The notes beneath the pieces were generated by a model. The model did not search any database, was not told the origin of the DNA, and saw only the letters and a list, made by a program, of their open reading frames with translations. This document shows, piece by piece, positions 14,986 through 24,389 of a DNA stretch of 64,000 nucleotides; positions within the stretch are counted from its first letter, which is position 1, and every line of letters starts with the position of its first letter. The stretch comes from Imperialibacter sp040222385 (GTDB taxonomy: Bacteria > Bacteroidota > Bacteroidia > Cytophagales > Cyclobacteriaceae): the NCBI RefSeq assembly GCF_040222385.1, contig NZ_JAVKDF010000042.1, forward strand, positions 1 through 64,000, written 5' to 3'. A program made the translations under genes and the position numbers.

Positions 14986-15780
14986 ATGAAGAAGATAGAC
15001 AAAGGAAAGTTTGGCCCCTGGGCCCTGATTACAGGCGCCTCCGCTGGTATTGGAGAGGAGTTTGCCCGGCAACTTGCATCCGACGGATTTGATCTGGTGC
15101 TGGTAGCGAGAAGAAAACAACTGCTGGAACACCTGGGACAAGAGCTAAAGCAAAAACACGACATCAACTATACAGTAATCGAGGCTGACCTTTCCACACC
15201 AGCCGGAGTAGAAAAAGTGATTGAAAGTACGGGTGAGCTAAACATTGGTCTGCTGATATCAAACGCAGGTACCGGCAACCCCGGCAAATTTCTCAGCTTC
15301 GGTCTTGATCACCTCATGGCCACCATTCAACTGAATGCGCTTTCCCACATCACATTAACCCATCATTTTGGACGAAAAATGGCGGCTGCAGGTAAAGGTG
15401 GCATCCTGCTAACCGGAGCCATGGGCGCCATAGATGGTTTGCCTTACATGGCCAATGAGTCAGGCACCAAAGCCATGGTTCAGGCCCTGGCTAAAGCCCT
15501 TAACACGGAGCTGAAGGCCAGTGGCATCCACATCACTGTGCTGGTGACGAGCCCTACAGAAACGCCGGTGCTGCCAGTGCTTGGCTTCACAAAAGACAAC
15601 CTGCCCATGACACCGCTGTCGGTTCAGCAATGCGTGAGTGAAGCACTTGAGGGATTGAAGAAGAACCGACCATCGGTATTGCCTGGCCTAAAGTACAGAG
15701 TAATGAACACTCTGGTGCCGGCCTCATTTTCACGGGCGATGATGGCCAAAGTATTTAAAAAGAACAACAATATCGACTAG
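14986..15780 (+). CDS. SDR-family protein lacking the catalytic Ser/Tyr
   Basis: The 264-residue Rossmann protein has an intact nucleotide-binding motif TGASAGIGEEFARQL and the NAG-type motif LISNAGTGNPGKF. Where classical SDRs have a Ser followed by YxxxK, this one reads GGILLTGAMGAIDGLPYMA, then NESGTKAM. The catalytic Ser is replaced by Gly/Ala and the Tyr by Glu; the Lys remains. It may bind NAD(P) without classical dehydrogenase chemistry, or use another mechanism. The DoxX-like gene starts 1 base after its stop, so the two are surely co-transcribed. Confidence 0.85.
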   Translation: MKKIDKGKFGPWALITGASAGIGEEFARQLASDGFDLVLVARRKQLLEHLGQELKQKHDINYTVIEADLSTPAGVEKVIESTGELNIGLLISNAGTGNPGKFLSFGLDHLMATIQLNALSHITLTHHFGRKMAAAGKGGILLTGAMGAIDGLPYMANESGTKAMVQALAKALNTELKASGIHITVLVTSPTETPVLPVLGFTKDNLPMTPLSVQQCVSEALEGLKKNRPSVLPGLKYRVMNTLVPASFSRAMMAKVFKKNNNID

Positions 15781-15781
15781 T

Positions 15782-16192
15782 ATGAAAACCATCAAAATCA
15801 ATTCCATCCTTCTGGGATCCATGAGCCTTATCTTTGGCTTGCTGAAATTTACCGATCCCTTCCAAACATGGTACGCCACACAAATAGAAACATCTGGTCT
15901 GCCTTCTATTGCCTACTCCATGGGTATTGGAGGCGAAATAGTTACCGGCTTGCTGTTGCTCATGCCATGGCTCCTGTCATTTTCTGCTGCCTCGAAAAAG
16001 GTATCACTGCTAGCAGGTCATGGCTCACTAGGCATCATGATGCTGGTTGCTTGTTACGTCCACCTCCTGCCCAATGTGCCTGCCGATGTGCTGCCGCTGA
16101 AGATCAAGCCGCCATTTATTCCGTTGGCGGTTTTCGCCTACACGCTGTTGAATATGATTCAGATATACCGATCTAAGCCATTTAACAACTAA
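15782..16192 (+). CDS. DoxX-like membrane protein
   Basis: The 136-residue protein has four hydrophobic segments: residues about 6-22, 41-62, 70-93 and 108-128. It has the DoxX-type opening INSILLGSMSLIFGLLKF, and the motif GIGGEIVTGLLLLMPWLLSF occurs in the second helix. It follows the SDR gene by one base. DoxX-SDR pairing under an AraC regulator suggests a small stress or detoxification operon, but no substrate is known. Confidence 0.8.
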   Translation: MKTIKINSILLGSMSLIFGLLKFTDPFQTWYATQIETSGLPSIAYSMGIGGEIVTGLLLLMPWLLSFSAASKKVSLLAGHGSLGIMMLVACYVHLLPNVPADVLPLKIKPPFIPLAVFAYTLLNMIQIYRSKPFNN

Positions 16193-16245
16193 GGCTGCTA
16201 CACTTTCAACTTTTTTGGTAGATTCCGACACCAAACGAATCTGCC

Positions 16246-19200
16246 ATGTCAAACCAACCGAAACCAATACTAGCCCTTTTGCTGGGCGTATTTTGCCTGC
16301 TGAACGCTCAACTATCCGCTCAAGTTTATCAGCCAGAAAAGTTCGGCGACATGAAGTGGCGCATGATAGGCCCGCACCGGGGTGGGCGCACCGTAGGCGC
16401 TGTGGGCGTGCCCCAGCAACCGAACGTGTTCTACATCGGCGTAAACAACGGCGGCGTGTGGAAAACCACCGACTATGGTCGCACCTGGGTGCCGATTTTC
16501 GATGACCAGCCTACAGGCTCTGTGGGAGACATTGCCGTTTCACCGTCCAACCCCAATGTGCTCTACGTAGCCTCGGGCGAGGGGTTGCAACGCCCCGACC
16601 TTTCTGTCGGCAACGGCATGTACAAAACCACCGATGGCGGTAAAACCTGGGAGCACCTCGGCCTGGAAGACGGGCAGCAGATTGGTCGCATCGATATCGA
16701 TCCGAAAAATGAAAATAGGGTGTTTGCAGCAGTACTTGGTCACCCCTACGGCCCCAACGATGTGCGTGGCGTATACCGCACGCTTGACGGCGGCACTACC
16801 TGGGACAGGGTGCTGTATATGGACGAAAACACTGGTGCCATTCAGGTGCTAGTTGACCCACAAGATCCAAATACAGTCTACGCCTCCATGTGGCAGGCTC
16901 GCCAGGGCCCATGGGAAAACGCAGCCTGGCAGGGACCGAACAGCGGGCTTTACAAGTCGACCGACGGCGGCAATACCTGGAAAAAGCTAGCCAAAGGCTT
17001 GCCTACTTATGAGCAGGGCCTGGGCCGCATCGGTATTTCGGTAGCACCGAGCGACAACAAAAGGCTCTACGCCAGTGTGAACGCTCCGGACGTAGGCGGC
17101 ATCTTCCGTTCCGATGATGCAGGGGAATCGTGGTACCTCATCAACAACGACCCAAGGCCCTGGGGCCGTGGCGATGACTTTGCAGAGATTCAGGTCGATC
17201 CCACCAATCCCGACATTCTCTATTCAGCTAACGTGGTCACTTGGAAGTCTGTAGATGGCGGGAAAACTTTTTCTGCCTTTCGTGGTGCTCCGGGTGGCGA
17301 CGATTACCATCGCATCTGGATCAATCCTACCAACCCCGACATTATTTTGATTGCCGCCGATCAGGGAGCCATCATCACGGTAAACGGCGGAGAAACTTTC
17401 AGCAGCTGGTACAATCAGCCTACGGCACAGTTTTACCATGTCAGCACCGACAACGACTTTCCTTACAATGTGTACGGTGGTCAGCAGGAAAGTGGTTCGG
17501 TGGGTATTGCCAGCCGTGGCAACGATGGGCAGATCACCTTCCGGGAATGGCATCCGGTGGGCGTAGAAGAATATGGCTATGTGGCCGCCGATCCCCTTGA
17601 CCCCAACATCATTTATGGTGGCAGGGTAAGCAAATACAACAAAAAGACCGGTCAGGTGCAAAACGTATCGCCTGATCCCGTGCGTGATGGCGGCTATCGC
17701 TACATCCGCACCATGCCCATCCTGTTTGCACCCACCGACCCCAGAACACTGTACTCCGCCGCCAACGTAGTGTTCAAAACCCAAAATGGAGGTGACAGCT
17801 GGGATGTCATTAGCCCCGACCTGACAAGGGCCACCTGGGACATTCCTGCGAGTGTGGGTATTTACACCGACGAAAGCATGAAAACCATGCCACGTCGTGC
17901 TGTGATCTACACACTGGCACCGTCGCACGTGGATGGTGATGTGATTTGGGCAGGCACCGACGATGGACTGATTCATGTAACCAAAGACGGAGGCAAAACC
18001 TGGACGGACGTTACACCACCCCAGGTCACGTCATGGGAAAAGGTGTCGCTGATGGACGCCGGTCACTTCGACAAGGAAACCGCCTACGCCGCCATCAACA
18101 GCATTCGCAACGACGACATGAAGCCACATATTTTCAAAACACATGATAGCGGCAAAACCTGGACGGAAATCGTGAAAGGGCTGCCCAACGACCCCATCAA
18201 TGTGGTAAGAGAAGACCCCATCAGAAAGGGTTTACTATACGCTGGATCGGAAACGCAGGTGCATGTGTCGTTCGACGACGGTGCCAACTGGCAGCCATTG
18301 CGCCTCAACATGCCAGCGACCTCCATCCGTGACCTTGTGATCAAAGACGACGATGTGGTAGTGGGCACGCATGGACGTTCGTTTTGGATCCTGGACGACA
18401 TCACCCCTTTGCGCCAGTTGACGACGACAGCTGCAACTCAGCCAGTGCTGTTCAAACCCCAGGATGCCTACCGGGTGCGCTGGAACATGAATACCGACAC
18501 ACCGCTACCACAAGAGGAGCCGGCAGGGCAAAACCCACCCGACGGCGCTGTCATCAATTATTATCTACCAACCAATGCTTCTGAAGTAACGCTGGAGGTT
18601 TTTGACCTAAATGGAACTTTAGTGAATAAGTACAGTAGCCAAGATAAGCCCTATGAGGTACCACCGGTGAACTTTCCGCACTATTGGATAAGACCACAGA
18701 AAATCCTTTCTGGCAAAGCAGGCCTCAACCGCTTTGAATGGAACATGCACTACACCCAGCTCGAAACGCCAGGCCGTTTCTCCATTGCTGCCATTTATCA
18801 AAACTCAGCGCCAGAACCTGACGGGCCATTTGTGCTGCCCGACACTTACAATGTAAAACTAACCGTGGACGGCAAATCGTACAGTCAGCCAATTACCATC
18901 AAAATGGATCCCAGGGTAAAAACTTCGAAGGTGGATTTGCAAAAGCAGTTTTTCCTTTCAATGGCCTGTTACGAAACGAGGAAAAAGAGTCTCGCTCTGC
19001 TGGATGAAATGGAAAAGGTGAGTAAAAACCTGGAAGCTGGCAAGGGAAAAAGCAAATCGCAGGCAGCTGCTGCAAGCCAAATGCAGCGGGAGCTGATGGG
19101 AGCCGACAGAAGGCTCAGCCGATTGATGTCGATCCTTCAGGAAAATGATATGACGCCCACTACTTCGACAGCGAAAGCAGTAAAACAGTATGTTGACGTG

Positions 19201-19257
19201 GTAGCCAAACAGGCAGCCGACTGGGCAGCATTTAAGAAAACAAACAAAATGCGATAG
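16246..19257 (+). CDS. Secreted Asp-box (BNR/VPS10-like) propeller protein, paralogue 2
   Basis: The 1003-residue exported protein has a signal peptide ending LSAQ at about residue 25. The mature protein opens with the family signature WRMIGPHRGGRTVGAVGV. Asp-box repeats include TTDYGRTWVPI, TTDGGKTWEHL, TLDGGTTWDRV, STDGGNTWKKL, SVDGGKTFSAF and TKDGGKTWTDV, about ten in all. A C-terminal Ig-like region (from about 760) is followed by a helical tail of about 110 residues rich in Lys and Gln. This arrangement is closer to paralogue 3 than to paralogue 1. Substrate unknown; no T9SS domain seen. Confidence 0.88.
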   Translation: MSNQPKPILALLLGVFCLLNAQLSAQVYQPEKFGDMKWRMIGPHRGGRTVGAVGVPQQPNVFYIGVNNGGVWKTTDYGRTWVPIFDDQPTGSVGDIAVSPSNPNVLYVASGEGLQRPDLSVGNGMYKTTDGGKTWEHLGLEDGQQIGRIDIDPKNENRVFAAVLGHPYGPNDVRGVYRTLDGGTTWDRVLYMDENTGAIQVLVDPQDPNTVYASMWQARQGPWENAAWQGPNSGLYKSTDGGNTWKKLAKGLPTYEQGLGRIGISVAPSDNKRLYASVNAPDVGGIFRSDDAGESWYLINNDPRPWGRGDDFAEIQVDPTNPDILYSANVVTWKSVDGGKTFSAFRGAPGGDDYHRIWINPTNPDIILIAADQGAIITVNGGETFSSWYNQPTAQFYHVSTDNDFPYNVYGGQQESGSVGIASRGNDGQITFREWHPVGVEEYGYVAADPLDPNIIYGGRVSKYNKKTGQVQNVSPDPVRDGGYRYIRTMPILFAPTDPRTLYSAANVVFKTQNGGDSWDVISPDLTRATWDIPASVGIYTDESMKTMPRRAVIYTLAPSHVDGDVIWAGTDDGLIHVTKDGGKTWTDVTPPQVTSWEKVSLMDAGHFDKETAYAAINSIRNDDMKPHIFKTHDSGKTWTEIVKGLPNDPINVVREDPIRKGLLYAGSETQVHVSFDDGANWQPLRLNMPATSIRDLVIKDDDVVVGTHGRSFWILDDITPLRQLTTTAATQPVLFKPQDAYRVRWNMNTDTPLPQEEPAGQNPPDGAVINYYLPTNASEVTLEVFDLNGTLVNKYSSQDKPYEVPPVNFPHYWIRPQKILSGKAGLNRFEWNMHYTQLETPGRFSIAAIYQNSAPEPDGPFVLPDTYNVKLTVDGKSYSQPITIKMDPRVKTSKVDLQKQFFLSMACYETRKKSLALLDEMEKVSKNLEAGKGKSKSQAAAASQMQRELMGADRRLSRLMSILQENDMTPTTSTAKAVKQYVDVVAKQAADWAAFKKTNKMR

Positions 19258-19306
19258 ACCAAGCCATCACCTACCTTTACAAAAAGAAACAAAAATTTTA
19301 CTAAAT

Positions 19307-19322
19307 GTAAAACAAACTTTAC
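19307..19322 (+). promoter_or_regulatory. Putative operator of the membrane protein/XRE pair
   Basis: GTAAAACAAACTTTAC is a dyad (GTAAA, 6 bases, TTTAC) 45 bases upstream of the membrane protein gene. An XRE-type repressor is encoded in the same unit, so autoregulation is plausible. No experimental support can be read from sequence. Confidence 0.4.
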
Positions 19323-19367
19323 TTTTGGTCGTATAAGGTTTACATATTCGATGAACTTTACTTTGAT

Positions 19368-19832
19368 ATGAAAAATCTGGATCAAATTGAAACGTTTTTA
19401 TTAGCCCCTTCCTATAGAAAATGGGGTTGGATACTATTGATTGGAGGCATTCCCCTGGTGCTGCTCATCTTTACGCTCGTTGTGATGACCGGTGCCATGG
19501 ATCGTTTTTCCGCATTCTGGGCTGGCTGGGGCCTGTTCTTTCTCCATGTTCCTCTCAGCATCGGGTTGTTTTTTCTGCTTTTTTCAAAAGAAAAGAATGA
19601 GGACGAGATGTTTCTGGCACTCAGGTTCAAGGCCATGATGCACGGCATTCGTTTTACTTTCGCAGCCATGCTACTTTTCCCGTTGATGGTGTGGGCGTCT
19701 ACCATTTGGACCGAGCAACCCTATCATTTTCCTGAGGTTGGGGGAAATCTGGCTGTCGTTACACTATTGCTTTTATATTCTAATGCCACCTATGGTTACT
19801 TTAAATATCAACTAGCCAAAGATGAAGAATAG
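19368..19832 (+). CDS. Hypothetical four-helix membrane protein
   Basis: The 154-residue protein has four hydrophobic segments, about 20-42, 52-72, 91-112 and 122-140. Charged linkers such as FSKEKNEDEMFLALRFKA lie between them. It overlaps the XRE regulator gene by 11 bases. Small membrane proteins coupled to a YozG-like HTH gene are frequent in Bacteroidota and Firmicutes. The membrane partner there is thought to accompany or sense; that is family-level knowledge and the role is unproven. Confidence 0.75.
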   Translation: MKNLDQIETFLLAPSYRKWGWILLIGGIPLVLLIFTLVVMTGAMDRFSAFWAGWGLFFLHVPLSIGLFFLLFSKEKNEDEMFLALRFKAMMHGIRFTFAAMLLFPLMVWASTIWTEQPYHFPEVGGNLAVVTLLLLYSNATYGYFKYQLAKDEE

Positions 19833-20025
19833 CATCAAGGTGGAAAGAGCGAAGAAAGACCTCACGCAGGAAGACCTGGCTCAGGCAATTGGCGTATCGA
19901 GGCAGACCATCAATTCTATTGAAAAAGGAAAATACGTGCCCTCCACAGCGGTATCATTGAAAATGTCAAAAGTTTTTGGAGCACCTGTCAACGATTTTAT
20001 GGAATTGGACGAAAATGATGCTTAG
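19822..20025 (+). CDS. XRE-family small regulator (YozG-like)
   Basis: The 67-residue protein is essentially one Cro/C1-type helix-turn-helix: RAKKDLTQEDLAQAIGVSR, then QTINSIEKGKYVPSTAVSLK. It begins inside the end of the preceding membrane protein gene (11-base overlap), so translation is probably coupled. The likely target is the dyad at 19307-19322. Ligand or signal unknown. Confidence 0.9.
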   Translation: MKNSIKVERAKKDLTQEDLAQAIGVSRQTINSIEKGKYVPSTAVSLKMSKVFGAPVNDFMELDENDA

Positions 20026-20059
20026 ATTGAGACATCACTAAACTACCTGAACCACTATT

Positions 20060-20743
20060 ATGAAAAACAATGCCCTGTTGCTCACGATCGTCATGCTGTT
20101 TTCTTCCCAGGCGTTTGCCCAGGATTGGCCCAACTTTGCCAAATACCGTGAACAAAATGCGGCCCTGGCACCACCAGCCAAAGGAGAAAACAGGATTGTG
20201 TTCATGGGGAACTCCATCACTGAAGGCTGGAGCAAAGTGAACCCAGAATTTTTTGAAGGTAAGCCTTACATCAACCGGGGTATCAGCGGCCAAACCACGC
20301 CACAAATGCTCGTTCGCTTCCGGGCTGACGTCATTAACCTGAAACCGGCTGTGGTGATCATCCTGGCTGGCACCAACGACATTGCGGGCAACACAGGCCC
20401 TTCCACACTTGAAATGATTGCCGACAATATCTACTCGATGGTGGAGTTGGCCCAGGCCAATGGCATCAAAGTGGTGCTTTCGTCCACCCTTCCTGCCTAT
20501 GATTACCCCTGGAAGCCCGGTATGGAGCCTGCTCCAAAAATCGTTGCCCTCAACAAAATGATCAAGGCCTATGCTGACAAAAACAAGATCATATATGTCG
20601 ACTATTTTTCAGCCATGGTCGACGATAGAGACGGACTACCTACGGAACTGGCTAAAGATGGCGTGCATCCCACTAAAGCGGGCTACAACGTGATGGAACC
20701 GCTGGCAGAGGCGGCGATTGCTAAGGCACTGAAAAGTAAGTAG
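20060..20743 (+). CDS. Secreted SGNH/GDSL-type hydrolase
   Basis: The 227-residue protein has a signal peptide ending AFAQ. Block I is FMGNSITEGW (catalytic Ser), block II is NRGISGQTTPQML (oxyanion Gly), block III is LAGTNDIAGN (Asn), and block V is KDGVHPTKAGY (Asp-x-x-His). All SGNH residues are present. It probably removes acyl groups, most often acetyl, from saccharides, or acts as a lysophospholipase. Substrate cannot be told from sequence. A single gene downstream of the XRE pair. Confidence 0.9.
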   Translation: MKNNALLLTIVMLFSSQAFAQDWPNFAKYREQNAALAPPAKGENRIVFMGNSITEGWSKVNPEFFEGKPYINRGISGQTTPQMLVRFRADVINLKPAVVIILAGTNDIAGNTGPSTLEMIADNIYSMVELAQANGIKVVLSSTLPAYDYPWKPGMEPAPKIVALNKMIKAYADKNKIIYVDYFSAMVDDRDGLPTELAKDGVHPTKAGYNVMEPLAEAAIAKALKSK

Positions 20744-20817
20744 CGGCACCATCAACTGTACCAGACCTGGGTTGTTTTGAAAGCTCTCTTCTATGGCATT
20801 TGCTGTTGTCACAGTAA

Positions 20818-20934
20818 GTCCCATCGGGACGACACATCGGTCAGAGAGCTCAGGCACCAGTCCAGTCCCATAGGGACGACATATCGGTAAGGAGATGGCC
20901 TCTAGCGCATGGCAAGTGCCGTAGGTACGACACA
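20818..20934 (+). repeat. Three short palindrome-plus-tail repeats upstream of rpiA
   Basis: Units begin at 20818 (GTCCCATCGGGAC then GACACATCGG), 20865 (GTCCCATAGGGAC then GACATATCGG) and 20916 (GTGCCGTAGGTAC then GACACAT). Spacing is 47 and 51 bases. Each is a 13-base palindrome followed by a GACACATC-type tail. The same pattern (palindrome CCCCATCGGGG then CGACACATC) opens the repeats at 38809. They look like a dispersed small repeat family placed in the rpiA leader. Confidence 0.7.
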
Positions 20935-20947
20935 TAAAAAAGAGAGA

Positions 20948-21646
20948 ATGGACTGGAACAGCAAACTAATCAACAATCTCAACTTCGGCACCAACATCAA
21001 CAACCTGGAGGCAAAACTTAAGATTGCAAAAATGGTCGCTGCCAAAGCCAAAAACGGCGAAACCATAGGCTTTGGTTCCGGCTCCACCAGCTACCTCACC
21101 ATCCTCGAAATAGGAAAGAGAGTGGCTAACGAAGGCCTTCGGATCAAAGCCATCCCTACTTCCCATGAAGTAGAATTAACCTGCATTCAGCTCCAAATTC
21201 CCGCCGTTTCGTTCAATGCCCTCCGACCCGACTGGTGCTTTGATGGGGCCGACGAAGTAGACGCTGCCAATAACCTCATCAAGGGGAGAGGTGGAGCCAT
21301 GTTCAAAGAAAAGCTCATCATGGCCGCTTCGCCCAAAACTTTCATCCTTGCAGATTCCTCCAAATTGGTGAAAAGGCTTGGTGAGAAATTTCCGGTTCCG
21401 GTGGAAGTGATTCCGTTTGCGCTGAGCGGTGTCGAAAGCAGCCTGTTGACATTGGGTGCCACTAGCATACAATTAAGAATGGCTGGCGGCAAAGACGGAC
21501 CAGTGATTACCGAAAACGGAAATTTTATTTTGGATGTACACTTCAACGATATTGGAGAGGGGCTTGAGAAGCAGATCAAATTGATACCCGGGGTGCTGGA
21601 CAGCGGGCTTTTTATCGGATATAACATCGAGGTAGTGTCTTCCTGA
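20948..21646 (+). CDS. rpiA: Ribose-5-phosphate isomerase A
   Basis: The 232-residue enzyme interconverts ribose 5-phosphate and ribulose 5-phosphate in the non-oxidative pentose phosphate pathway. The signatures are intact: phosphate-binding GFGSGSTSYLTI, the active-site DGADEVDAANNLIKGRGGA (catalytic acids and Lys/Arg region), and GGKDGPVITENGNFILD. The start is set at the ATG 20948 with AGAGAG upstream; the frame also runs back to 20909, inside the repeat units. No other pentose phosphate genes are adjacent. Confidence 0.95.
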   Translation: MDWNSKLINNLNFGTNINNLEAKLKIAKMVAAKAKNGETIGFGSGSTSYLTILEIGKRVANEGLRIKAIPTSHEVELTCIQLQIPAVSFNALRPDWCFDGADEVDAANNLIKGRGGAMFKEKLIMAASPKTFILADSSKLVKRLGEKFPVPVEVIPFALSGVESSLLTLGATSIQLRMAGGKDGPVITENGNFILDVHFNDIGEGLEKQIKLIPGVLDSGLFIGYNIEVVSS

Positions 21647-21743
21647 CAGCAATAGTTAACCGTTGACCATCAAAGTGGTGGGTGATTGAATAAAAAGGCA
21701 CCAATTTACACTCTCAATTTTCGAAACCGACCCTTTCTGATCC

Positions 21744-23270
21744 ATGACTAAATCCCGCTTTCAAGCTATCTCCGCATGTTGTGCATGCATGCTCATCGCC
21801 GGGGCCTTTCAGTTGGCTGCCCAAAAAAACATCGACGCTGCCATTGCCGAAGTGCTCCCCGCAACGCTCAAAAAACACCGGGAGTTCGTTAGCCTGCCCA
21901 ACATTGCTTCCGACACAGAGGGCATTCTCAAAAATTATGAGTGGGTGAAAAAGGAATTGGAGCAGCAGAAGTTCACTGTAAAAATGCTGGAGTCTTCTAC
22001 CCTGCCATTGATGCTAGCGGAAAGAACGGTCAGCAAAAAAGCGAAGACAATTCTCTTTTACCTGCACATTGATGGCCAGCCGGTGAATGCTGCCAACTGG
22101 GATCAGGACGATCCCTTCACACCGGTATTGAAGCAACAAAGCAGCGATGGCAGCTGGTCGGCAATAGACTGGAAAAATCTCGACGGCGCTATCGATCCCG
22201 ATTGGCGTATCTTTGGTAGGGCAGCAGCTGACGACAAAGCACCTATCATGATGATGCTTACTGCGGTAGCACTGCTCGACAAGGCCAAGACAAAGCTCGG
22301 TGTCAACATCAAAATCATCCTTGACCCACAGGAAGAAGCGGGCTCCGAAGCGTTTCTTTCCACCCTCGACCAATACAAGGCTGACTATGCCGCCGACTAC
22401 ATGATCATCATGGACGGGCCCGCCCACCCTACCAACCAGCCTACCATTACCTTCGGCTGCCGGGGCAATGCCACTTGCAGTATCACCACTTATGGCGCCA
22501 AGCTGCCCCAGCACAGCGGCCACTATGGCAACTATGTACCCAACCCTATTTTCACCTTGTCCCACCTGCTAGCCAGCATGAAAGACGAAAATGGTAAAGT
22601 GCTGGTGGATGGCTATTACGATGGCATCGAAATGACCCTGAAAGTAAAAGCGCTCCTCAGCCAGGTACCCGACGACAATGATGAAATCCGAAAAGGATTG
22701 GTCATCCACGAAGCTGAAAAAGTGGGCAATAACTACCAGGAAGCGCTGCAATACCCGTCTCTCAACGTCCGCCACATCGACACCTCGTGGAAAGGCCCTG
22801 GCCTGAAAACCATTATTCCTGAACAAGTAACTGCTTTTATCGACGTTCGCCTGGTAGCAGAAACTGACGGCGGTGAGCAGCTTGAAAAGATCAGAAAGCA
22901 TATTGAGAAACAAGGATTCCTCGTATTGAACCGAGCACCTACCGATGAAGAACGGCTCACGCACCAAAAAATAGCGGCTTTCAAAACCAACGGCTTTGTC
23001 AACGCTTTCAGAACGGACATGGAAGCACCTATTGGTCAAAAGCTAAGAGCAGCCTTTGCAAAAGAGTTCGGCACACCACCGGTCAGCATCCGCACCATGG
23101 GCGGCACCGTGCCTATCATTCCGGCGATCAATACGTTGGGCATTCCGGCCATAATTGTGCCGATGGTGAACATGGACAATAACCAGCACAACCCCAACGA
23201 GAACATCCGCATTGGCAACATCAGCCAGGGCATCAAAATGTGCATGACGATTTTGACAATGGAGCTTTAA
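21744..23270 (+). CDS. Secreted M20-family metallopeptidase
   Basis: The 508-residue exported peptidase has a signal peptide ending LAAQ. M20 features are LHIDGQPV (first metal-binding His-x-Asp, as in GHYDVQP), GRAAADDKAPIMMML (the bridging Asp, as in RGASDDKG), ILDPQEEAGSE (catalytic Glu pair) and the distal NPNENI region with MDNNQHNPNE. A lid/dimerisation insert lies at about 240-400. It probably cleaves dipeptides or C-terminal residues outside the cytoplasm. It is followed by a strong hairpin and converges on the minus-strand propeller lipoprotein. Confidence 0.9.
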   Translation: MTKSRFQAISACCACMLIAGAFQLAAQKNIDAAIAEVLPATLKKHREFVSLPNIASDTEGILKNYEWVKKELEQQKFTVKMLESSTLPLMLAERTVSKKAKTILFYLHIDGQPVNAANWDQDDPFTPVLKQQSSDGSWSAIDWKNLDGAIDPDWRIFGRAAADDKAPIMMMLTAVALLDKAKTKLGVNIKIILDPQEEAGSEAFLSTLDQYKADYAADYMIIMDGPAHPTNQPTITFGCRGNATCSITTYGAKLPQHSGHYGNYVPNPIFTLSHLLASMKDENGKVLVDGYYDGIEMTLKVKALLSQVPDDNDEIRKGLVIHEAEKVGNNYQEALQYPSLNVRHIDTSWKGPGLKTIIPEQVTAFIDVRLVAETDGGEQLEKIRKHIEKQGFLVLNRAPTDEERLTHQKIAAFKTNGFVNAFRTDMEAPIGQKLRAAFAKEFGTPPVSIRTMGGTVPIIPAINTLGIPAIIVPMVNMDNNQHNPNENIRIGNISQGIKMCMTILTMEL

Positions 23271-23287
23271 AATTAAAGAGGTTAGTC

Positions 23288-23357
23288 TCTGCGCAAGCGC
23301 AGATAGGTTAGATTAAAGAGGTTACTCTGCCACAAAGCACAGAGTAACCTCTTTAAT
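23288..23357. terminator. Bidirectional terminator between convergent genes
   Basis: A small perfect hairpin TCTGCGC-AA-GCGCAGA at 23288-23303 is followed by an 18-base perfect inverted repeat, 23312-23329 with 23340-23357 (core AGAGGTTACTCTG). It ends in A/T runs on both sides. It lies between two converging genes and the right arm covers the last codon of the minus-strand one. A direct repeat of ATTAAAGAGGTTA at 23272 suggests a local duplication. Confidence 0.75.
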
Positions 23358-24285
23358 TATTTGGGAAAAACACCTCCACCTTGTCATGCATGGTATACAG
23401 CCGAAACTTTGAACCATCCGGAACCAGTATACCACTGGACCGGTTTTCACCCATGATGGGATTGCCCTCATATTTCGTCCAGTGCACCAGGTCCTTAGAT
23501 GCAGCCACGTTGGTTGACCACTCGTGCCAGTCTTCAAAGGCTGTGCCGTGGTAGTAGGCATAATACGTTCCCTTGTACTTGACGATTTGGTTAACCGCTA
23601 AGCCATACTTATCATATACCTCAGGCCCCATTTCAATCACCGGCTCGTCCTGCACATTGGTCCACACATGCATATCTTTGGAGGTGGCCAACCATATACC
23701 CAAATCGTTGCGTTCGTAAAATAAGTGCCATACATCATTCTCAAGCCAAACGGTTGGCGTGCCGTAAGGCCCCTCGCTAAGTGGCTCTCCGCTCATTTGC
23801 CGAATGTCCAGCGAACCATGATCCGTCCAACGAATACCGTCTGGCGAAGAAAGACGATGGGCAATATCTCCCCTGCCTTCAGCAAACATCTGGTAGACAC
23901 CGTCTACCTTTATTACCATCATGTCTTCCGTCCAACTCCCATCAAATACTGGGTTGCCAGGGTAGCGATCCCAATTGATGCCGTCCGCAGAAGTGGCATA
24001 CCCCAACGACAAAGTCTTGTTCTCAGTCTGGAAGCCCGTATACCACATTTTGTAGATGCTATCCTCCTTCAGTATATAACCCCGTTCCCTGATGTGCTCA
24101 TCCCAGGTGGTTTGGCCAGTGCCAGTAAAAATCGGATTGTCTGGGTACGCATTGAAATCAATCAGTTCAGAAGGAAATTCAGGCGATTCCTCTTGTTCCT
24201 TCCCTTCCGTCGATTGCTTATTTGATCCGCCGCAACCCAGCAAAAACGTGCAGGCAATAGCTATTAATGGCTTATAAGTTTTCAT
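23353..24285 (-). CDS. Lipoprotein with five-bladed propeller (GH43/GH32-like fold)
   Basis: From the ATG at 24285 the 310-residue product begins MKTYKPLIAIACTFLLGCGG, with lipobox LLGC. The mature sequence has the repeated pattern of five-bladed glycosidase propellers: SLGYATSADGINWDRYPGNP, AHRLSSPDGIRWTDHG, WLATSKDMHVWTNVQ and NVAASKDLVHWTKYEGNP. It resembles the predicted glycosyl hydrolase group annotated on the GH43/GH32/DUF4185 fold. Active-site acids cannot be placed with confidence. It is likely anchored to the outer membrane surface. Confidence 0.8.
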   Translation of the reverse strand: MKTYKPLIAIACTFLLGCGGSNKQSTEGKEQEESPEFPSELIDFNAYPDNPIFTGTGQTTWDEHIRERGYILKEDSIYKMWYTGFQTENKTLSLGYATSADGINWDRYPGNPVFDGSWTEDMMVIKVDGVYQMFAEGRGDIAHRLSSPDGIRWTDHGSLDIRQMSGEPLSEGPYGTPTVWLENDVWHLFYERNDLGIWLATSKDMHVWTNVQDEPVIEMGPEVYDKYGLAVNQIVKYKGTYYAYYHGTAFEDWHEWSTNVAASKDLVHWTKYEGNPIMGENRSSGILVPDGSKFRLYTMHDKVEVFFPNN

Positions 24286-24389
24286 TTTCTTCACTATTAG
24301 CAAGGAATTTAAATTTTATGAATCAATAAGAATAATTGATCCCGGAACTTCTTTTTTATACTTTTACATTAGATGCATATACAACCAAT

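Noticed and set aside
20818..20934. Possible CRISPR-like array upstream of rpiA
   Set aside because: Only three units of about 25 bases with unequal spacing, palindromic cores and no cas genes; better explained as a dispersed repeat.
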